Positions 56,923 through 64,000 of a stretch of DNA of 64,000 nt are shown here, one piece after another; position 1 is the first letter of the stretch; each line of letters opens with the position of its first letter. The position numbers and the translations under genes were made by a program. Source of the stretch: Epinephelus fuscoguttatus (taxonomy: Eukaryota > Chordata > Actinopteri > Perciformes > Serranidae); NCBI RefSeq assembly GCF_011397635.1, contig NC_064761.1:35366143-35430142 (forward strand), in the 5' to 3' direction. The notes beneath the pieces are model-generated. The model saw only the letters and a program-made list of their open reading frames with translations, was not told the origin of the DNA and did not search any database.

Positions 56923-59900
56923 ATGATTCCTGTGATGGAATTCCGGCAGTTCTCTGAACAGCAGCCAGCGTTCAGAGTCCTGAAGCCGTGGTGGGATGTG
57001 TTCACCGACTACTTGTCTGTAATCATGCTCATGATCGGCGTCTTTGGATGCACTCTTCAGGTCAGTGACGTACGGGCTCCATCTTCATGTGTTGCATAAG
57101 GTTATGTAATGGCTTGTGCTGCCTGTGCTTCCACTTTTCAAATGACAGTGAGGGAGAGTTGTGGCTAATGCACGCTAATGTAACATGAGTTTGAACTACA
57201 GCATGTTTATGAGATAAAAGGAGTTGTTCTACTGTTTCTTTTATTAAATCTAGAGTAATTTAATTTACTAGCACAAGCACAGGCTCTCTGATAGAACATT
57301 ACTGCTCTGTCTCCTGCACTGGCACCAGCTCAAAAGCACTATTTCCCTGCTTTTACAACCTGGATTGAGCAGCAAAGGAAGCATTCAGCCCGACAGGAGT
57401 TTACCAGTGGAAACATTTACCCACCCAGCCCCCTTTTAGTAAACATAAGATTCCAAACTCTTGTGGCCTGGTGCTTAAAATCTCTCTCTGTGTGGAAAAA
57501 GGGTCGTTATTTTGGCTCCTGCAGCACTCAGTAGTGTAAATCCCAGAAATTATACCAAAACATTTTCAGAAAAACTGTTAACAGGATATTTGTCAGAGTC
57601 AAAGCAGCTATTGTTCCCAGATCTCACTGTAACAGTGTTTGGACATGATCTAACAGTTAGTAAATGAGTGGGTAATTGTTTACCTAGTCAAGTTTACTTC
57701 ATAAGTCAGGATATTATCAACATGCCATTTTGTGTAGTGCCTCCATTGCCTCACACAGTAATATGTGCATTTATATTTAGAGGGAGCAACACACACAGAG
57801 GGAGAATGAGACTGTAATGTTCTGCAGAGCAGCTCCTCAGAGACCCGAGCAGACCTGACTTTGCACTTCAGTCTGCTGTGCTGCATCACAGCTGCATTGC
57901 CCTTACTACAGTAATAATGTCCTGTTTTATTCACTCCTCACAAACGTAGCTAGTGAGCATTTACATACTGTAATAGTTTTATCTGACTCCAAACAAGGAG
58001 TGTTTCCCCTTCAGCCCGGCCACCATTGAATTTAAGTGCCCATTTCCTGTTATTAGCATTGCAGAGTGAAGCACCAGTTTATCGTCATTCACCAAAGGCA
58101 GGCAGTTTACGGATGTTCACTGACACCAGCTTTTGTCCAGTGTTTTGTCCAGTTTGTTTACATGCACTCAGTAACCCAGGTTACTCAAAGACATCAGGTC
58201 ACACACAGGTCATCATAAAATGCACTGTATTAACCTGGTCACTGTAAATCCTTGTAAACGTGCAGCAAGTTCACTTTATACACCATGAGCACTTCTATAG
58301 AGCTCTTTGTTGGCAGTGTGTCAATGTATTACTGCAGATGGGAAAGAGCCTCTGCCAAACCACATCCCCAGGAATACAGCCAAGTCTTGCTTTCCCAGTG
58401 GCCACTTGCAGTATTGCAGCATTTGTCCACCATTGAAAAAGAGGGGTCTGTAAAATTGTTGACAGGACACCTAGAACTGCAAGTAAGTTTATATCAGGCT
58501 GCTGTATGAAGTGTTTGTTTTTCTGACAGGTTTGTCTTCAATTAGTTACTTAACACTATAAAATGGGGATTTAAAACATGATTGACAACTGTGTGAGCCA
58601 ATCGGTGGGCTCACATTCAGTGGCACTGCAAAGGATTGGTCGGACGGGTGTATGGGCGGGAAACTTGATACAACGGATATCGCTAATGTGCAGACTCTGA
58701 CTCTGAATGATGTCACCAGAACCGAACAAGATGGCAGTAGCAGCATGCAAGATATTTTAGCCTCACTCTTCTACAGTGGGGATAAGTGGAGACGTGTTGT
58801 CCATCTTCATATACAGTCTACGCTTGAACCAGTGATTAATTCTGCCATTTTTTGACGCTCCTGGGTCTCATGCACAATAGATTCAGCAGCACAGGTTGTG
58901 CCCCTCAGTGTGTCTCCATACACTGAGTGCATATGGCGGTTGATGGTGATGTAGCGTGCAGATGATGATCACTGATAATTTTGCATTCAGATGCCCAATA
59001 AATTGGCTTTCTCCAGGTAATATTCATCTGGGTAATTCAGGTCTCTTCACAGCCCCTTTCCCACTGGACAAACTGGTTTTTGTCTTTAGTGTGAAAGGTT
59101 ACAATTGGCATTCCCAGCTGTTACACATATTAATCGGCTTTGGCTCCAATCTGCAGTGATGGACCCATGACAACCAGATGGGCGCGCTAGTTTTAGCCCC
59201 TTTTCCGGCACAACCGTCGGTGACTTCTGCAACTCTTTGTCATCTCAGCCACAAGATCAATCCACCTCTGTCCAAGCAGCACTCAAACATTGTTCCAAAT
59301 GAGTCGCCATCTTGTTTGAAGAGAGACTGAGGAAGTAACAGTTATAAAAAAGAAGTAACCACTAACGTTTTCACTGGCCTCCATGCTGCTTTCTGCTCTT
59401 TACTAGCCCCATTTTCTGGCACATTCATGACACACCAGGAAAAAAACAAATGGAGGCATACTTGTCTACTTGCAATGGGATTTACGTTTAAAAAAACTCT
59501 CATATGTGCACTAATGTTGGTGGAGAAGGGGAATAAGTGGGCCTTCAGACTAAAAGCAGTCCTGCCTTAAAGTAATGCATGAGGCTGCGTTGGTGAGGAC
59601 AATTACGAAATAATGTCTTTTAGTTTCTCTAATCTTTGTTCTAATTCTTTTTTCTACATTTCGTTTCAGGTAATGCAAGATAAAATCATATGCCTTCCTC
59701 AGAGAGTGCCGGTGCCTTCGGAGAACACAAGTGAAGTGGAAGTGAAATCACTGTTACATCTGCAGCCCAACACATCAGCCATACCAAAAGAAATGACAGG
59801 CCTGAAAACAGATCTGGATCTTCAACAGTACAGTTTCATCAATCAGATGTGTTATGAGAAGGCTCTGCACTGGTATGCCAAGTACTTTCCTTATTTGGTT

Positions 59901-61919
59901 CTTATACACACTCTTGTTTTCATGGTGTGCAGCAACTTCTGGTTCAAATTCCCCGGCTCGAGCTCTAAAATAGAGCATTTTATCTCCATGCTTGGCAAGT
60001 GCTTCGACTCTCCGTGGACCACACGTGCTTTGTCGGAGGTGTCCGGAGAAAATCCCGAAGAAAAGGACCATAAAAAGAGCGCCACCTCAAGGTCCAACAT
60101 CATTGTGTCTCCTGGAGAAGGAAGCCTGGAGAAGACCCAGTCCCTCCGGTCGATCCCGGAAAAGATTGTAGTTGAAAAGCCATCAGCAAGTGTTCTTGAT
60201 AAAAAAGAGGGTGAACAAGCTAAAGCTCTTTTTGAAAAGGTGAAGAAGTTCCGTTTGCACGTTGAGGAAGGAGACATCCTGTATCTTATGTACGTTCGTC
60301 AGACAGTGTTCAAAGTGTTTAAATTCCTCCTGATCATTGCCTATAATAGCTCTCTCGTCAATAAAGTGCGGAACAGAGTGCGTTGCGAAGTTGAGATCCA
60401 GGACATGACAGGCTACAAAGATTTCGAATGTAATCACACAATGGCTCACCTGTTTTCTAAGCTGTCTTACTGTTACCTGTGTTTAGTAGCTGTCTATGGG
60501 TTAACAAGCCTTTACACCTCTTACTGGCTGTTTTACCGCTCACTGAAAGAATACTCCTTTGAGTATGTGCGACAGGAAACAGGCATCAACGACATCCCGG
60601 ACGTCAAAAACGACTTTGCTTTCATGCTACACATGATCGATCAGTACGACCCGCTGTACTCCAAACGATTTGCAGTTTTTCTCTCTGAGGTCAGTGAGAA
60701 CAAACTGAAACAGCTGAACCTCAATCATGAGTGGACCCCGGAGAAATTGCGCCAGAGACTGCAGACTAACGGCAACAACAGACTTGAACTTCAGCTGTTC
60801 ATGCTCCCTGGGTTACCCGACACTGTCTTTGAGTTGACGGAGCTGCAGTCACTCAAGCTGGAGATCATCAACAATGTCACCATCCCTGCTTCAATCTCTC
60901 AGCTGGAAGACCTTCAGGAGTTGTCTCTTTACCAATGCTCTCTAAAGTTGCACACAACAGCTACCTCCTTCCTCAAAGAGAACCTGAAAGTGCTTCGTGT
61001 GAAATTCGATGATAACAGGGAACTTCCAAACTGGATGTATGGCCTGCGCAGCTTAGAGGAGCTCTATCTCACCGGGTCTCTGAGCCCTGATGCCTCCAAA
61101 AATATAGTTCTTGAGTCACTGCGGGAGTTGAAGTGCCTGAAAACTCTCTCCCTTAAGAGTAATTTGACCAAGATACCCCAGTCTATCGTGGATGTTTCCA
61201 GCCACCTGCAGCGCCTGTACTTACACAATGATGGCACTAAGCTAGTAATGCTCAACAACCTGAAAAAGATGACCAACCTGATCGAATTGGAACTCGTGCG
61301 TTGTGATCTGGAACGCATCCCACATGCAATCTTCAGCCTAACGAATCTGCAAGAGCTTGACCTGAAAGAGAACAACCTTCGCTCAATAGAAGAGATCATC
61401 AGCTTCCAGCATCTTCGAAAACTCACTTGCCTCAAACTTTGGTACAATGGCATCATGTACATCCCGGAGCATATCAAGAAGCTCGGCAGCCTAGAGCGCC
61501 TCTACTTCAGCCACAACAAGATTGAGATTTTGCCTTCGCACCTGTTCTTGTGCAACAAGTTGCGCTACCTGGACCTGTCCAACAATGACATCAGATTCAT
61601 TCCTCCAGAAATCGGAGTCCTTCAGAGTCTCCAGTATTTCTCTGTCACCTGCAACAAAATCGAAAATCTACCAGATGAGCTTTTCTTTTGCAAAAAGCTC
61701 AAAACACTAAAGCTCGGCAAAAACTCGCTGTCTATACTCTCACCAAAAATTTCCTACCTAGCTCTTCTGACATACTTGGACCTCAAATGCAACCACTTTG
61801 AGTTCCTGCCCCAAGAGCTTGGTTGCTGTCGTGCTTTGAAGCGCAGTGGCCTTATGGTGGAAGAGACACTGTTTGAAACTCTGCCTTCTGATGTCAGGGA
61901 CCAAATGAAGGCTGAGTGA
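56923..61919 (+). CDS. lrrc8c: Volume-regulated anion channel subunit LRRC8C, 2 coding exons
   Basis: Subunit of the hexameric LRRC8/VRAC channel, which with LRRC8A releases chloride and organic osmolytes on cell swelling at the plasma membrane. Coding exons 56923-57060 (46 codons, [20 protein letters not shown]...) and 59670-61919, joined in phase 0 at [12 protein letters not shown], 795 residues (human LRRC8C 803). The ATG exon is preceded by acceptor ttttgttaaag, so the 5' UTR is split. Four membrane segments at roughly 24-46, 118-137, 259-276 and 312-332; extracellular cysteines 54, 107, 285 and 300 fit the conserved disulfides; possible N-glycosylation at Asn65 and Asn80 in the first loop. 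The cytoplasmic loop holds [19 protein letters not shown]; leucine-rich repeats run from about 418 to the end. [27 protein letters not shown] and [15 protein letters not shown] identify LRRC8C over A, B, D and E. The frame continues open upstream of 59670 into the intron, but this is intronic. Confidence 0.97.
57061..59669 (+). other. lrrc8c intron between the two coding exons
   Basis: Donor cttcag|gtcagtgac and acceptor tttcgtttcag|gtaatg. No further exon was recognised. The stretch 58560-58860 carries tgacaact, gccaat, accgaacaagatggc and cttcatatacagtctacgc, phrases common to a dispersed fish repeat, so part of the intron is probably a decayed transposon. Confidence 0.8.
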
Positions 61920-62645
61920 GACGCCTTATTGTAGCCACAGTGCCTGCTGTCTGTTCTGTCTACCACTGCAGAGCATTTTTTTTTGTATGAACTCATTACC
62001 ATATTTAAGTATTACACTACTGTTAAGAAAGTTATTCTTCCAGTTTCTTTGACGAGGGGAAAAATTACTTATTCATTTATTGTCACATAGAGTGTGGCTG
62101 CAACAGGAGTGCTTGTTTTGTTGTTTATTGACATGTTACAACCCTGTCGCCTGAAAAAATGTAGGCATACGTTTCGCCAAACTATGGATACATTACATCT
62201 GTATGCAATTATATACACTAGCAGATAGGCTGAAACTTGTGGTTGTGTTTGGCATAAATGGTTAAGAAAAGCTCATGTTTTGGCTTGAACTACCTGCTTC
62301 TGATGGCACTATTCCGGCAGGAAACGCAGCAATGTCTCAGTAAAAAAGAGCCTCTTTTTGTGGCACTATCTTCGGCGTAAAAACAGTGACAGCTCACTAA
62401 AAAACAACCACATTTGGTGGCTAAAAAGCTGCTCAGAACTTAGCAATGAAGAGCTAAGTGTGGCCATCTACGGTGCCCCCCCCCTCCAGATGACAAAATC
62501 AACTCATACACTCCGTCGGTTTAGGAACGTTTGTATGGTACGTAGGAAACATACAAATGTTATGTATTTTTGGTTTGCAGAAATGTGCAGTGCCAACATT
62601 TTCCTCTGGCAACTGGGCTGCATATTATCCTTTCGCAAGACCTAC
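61920..62645 (+). other. 3' flank of lrrc8c (probable 3' UTR)
   Basis: Follows the TGA at 61917-61919. No frame of interest. A confident polyadenylation signal was not picked. The sequence is not transposon-like until about 62646. Confidence 0.4.
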
Positions 62646-62990
62646 TTAAAGGAACAGTTTAGCATTTTTGGAAATACACTGTCTTGCTTTCTTGCTTGGA
62701 GTTAGATGTGAATATTAACATCAATCTCATATCTGTAAGTTAAACATGAAACTATAGCCAGCAGGCAGTTAACTTAGCTTAGCACAAAGACTGGAAGAGG
62801 GAAACAGCTGGAACAGCCATGATCTGTCTGAAGGTGAACCTACCACCAACTTTGAAACTAACTAATTCACACATTATAGCGTATTTTGTTAATATTGCAC
62901 AAAAACTGAAATGTTAAAATGGTAAGTTGTGGGTTAATGGGGAGCTGCATGCTGGACTATTTTTGTCCTGGTTTTGTCCTGGAGTTCCTT
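62646..62990. mobile_element. Dispersed transposon-like repeat
   Basis: Starts taaaggaacagtttagcatttttgg and contains ggagttagatg, ttagcttagcacaaagactgg and aaacagctgg..., a well-known phrase order in fish repeats. Family not determined. Confidence 0.6.
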
Positions 62991-63106
62991 TCTTAATTTC
63001 TGAACTTTAATGCTGATTAAGGCTGCAAAGTTGGATTTATTCAAAAAACACTTAAAACACATTAAATTTGGCTCAATAGTGACAATATTAAACACAAGTA
63101 CAGAAT

Positions 63107-63680
63107 TTGGCTCCATTATAACCTGCAAGGTTTACAGATAAAACTCTTGTCTTTTGCTAGACATGTTTTCCCTCCATATACAACATGCTAACAATCTTAG
63201 CATAGGCCTATGACATTTTACATTACATAAATTAGCCTAGCTGCTAGTGGAGTTTTCCTCTACTCATATGAAGCCAGGAGGTAACGTTATAAATTTCAGC
63301 TGCATTGTAACTCACAAGATTCACCAACAACTGTCTTTTACTCGACACGTTTTCCCTACAAATACAACATGCTAATGTTATTAGCACAAGCCTGAGGCAT
63401 TTTTACATTGCATAAATTAGCCTAGCCACTAATGGAGTTTTCCTCCACTCATATGAAGCTAGGAACAACGGAAACATTTAACAAAGGTACATTACAAAAA
63501 TCAGCTGCAGTGAAACTCACAAGATCCACCAACAAAACAACGGTCTTTTACTTGACATGTTTCCCCTACAAATACAACATGCTAATGATATTAGCACAAG
63601 CCTGAGGCATTTTACATTGTGTAAGTTAGCCTAGCTGCTAGCGGAGCTTTCCACTACTTATATGAAGCAAGGATAAAACA
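63107..63680. repeat. Tandem repeat, unit about 180-190 bp (three units)
   Basis: Units start near 63107, 63298 and 63500. Each contains aactcacaag(g/a)t, cc(a)acaaatacaacatgctaa, tagcacaagcctgagg, cataaattagcctag and catatgaag. It is followed by cttcacaatttattgttt, as is the block at 56 kb, and then by agggcctgtgtccacatagc, which looks like an element end. Confidence 0.9.
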
Positions 63681-64000
63681 CACACACGACTAACAATGCT
63701 TCACAATTTATTGTTTGTTTTCATATGTGAAAAAAGGTAAATTTAGGGCCTGTGTCCACATAGCATTTTTCATTAGCACAAAAGAGGTGGCTTCATAAAA
63801 AAGTGCTCCAAGGGCTTTTATAAAATGATGCGCTGCACGTGGATTTTGTTGCTATGACGACAATATCTTGCCATTAATGTTAGCTATAGGTAGCTAATGC
63901 AATGCTATGTTAACACAGGGTCAACGACACAGTTAAGGCCAAAGCACACCGGCAGCGTCATATGACGCGAGTCAAGTGCCGCCCCCAACACACACAAAAA

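Noticed and set aside
59613..59669. Upstream in-frame ATG extension of the large lrrc8c exon
   Set aside because: Sequence is intronic: an acceptor (tttcgtttcag) precedes 59670, and family alignment requires the join LQ|VMQDK from the exon at 57060.

Overview
The window is teleost fish nuclear DNA. Two intron-containing vertebrate genes can be read by eye, and the rest is AT-rich, non-coding and dense in transposon families typical of fish genomes: tRNA-derived SINEs, Tc1-like elements, hAT elements with 8-bp target duplications, TTAA-flanked MITEs, a Harbinger-like element and a LINE. The species cannot be named; a percomorph-like fish is a guess from the repeat types.

Genes. (1) kyat3 (kynurenine aminotransferase 3 / cysteine-S-conjugate beta-lyase 2) lies on the minus strand, 40385 to 31688. 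I reconstructed 13 coding exons, and all joins keep frame to give 449 residues. The first coding exon is 90 nt, too short to stand out as an ORF, and encodes a mitochondrial presequence. (2) lrrc8c (a subunit of the LRRC8/VRAC volume-regulated anion channel) lies on the plus strand, 56923 to 61919, with two coding exons and 795 residues. The genes are head to head, about 16.5 kb apart between start codons. Human chromosome 1p22 also carries KYAT3 and the LRRC8B/C/D cluster in divergent orientation, which supports both assignments. The enzyme (amino acid / kynurenine metabolism, cytosol and mitochondria) and the channel subunit (plasma membrane) have no obvious joint function; the linkage is ancestral synteny.

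Layout. 1-31.5 kb: no gene found; mobile elements (SINE at 2.7 kb, nested hATs at 7-8.5 kb, hAT at 9.5-10.7 kb, MITEs at 13, 21, 24.8, 28.8 and 30 kb, a Tc1 fossil at 26 kb, a TTAA element with a small spliced-looking ORF at 26.8-28 kb) alternate with simple AT-rich DNA, some of which looks like conserved regulatory sequence (5.9, 14.5, 18.8-19.8 and 20.7 kb). 31.6-42.5 kb: kyat3, with a palindromic Tc1 fossil and MITEs in its introns. 42.5-56.9 kb: transposon-packed spacer (GATATC-rich element with a nested SINE, second palindromic Tc1, Harbinger-like element split by a 1.6-kb inverted repeat, LINE reverse-transcriptase fossil, 180-190-bp tandem repeats) with possible 5' noncoding exons of the two genes near 42.4 and 46.4 kb. 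56.9-61.9 kb: lrrc8c. 61.9-64 kb: its 3' side, a dispersed repeat and another block of the 180-190-bp tandem repeat.

All gene models come from splice-site reading and family knowledge. No search or transcript data was available.
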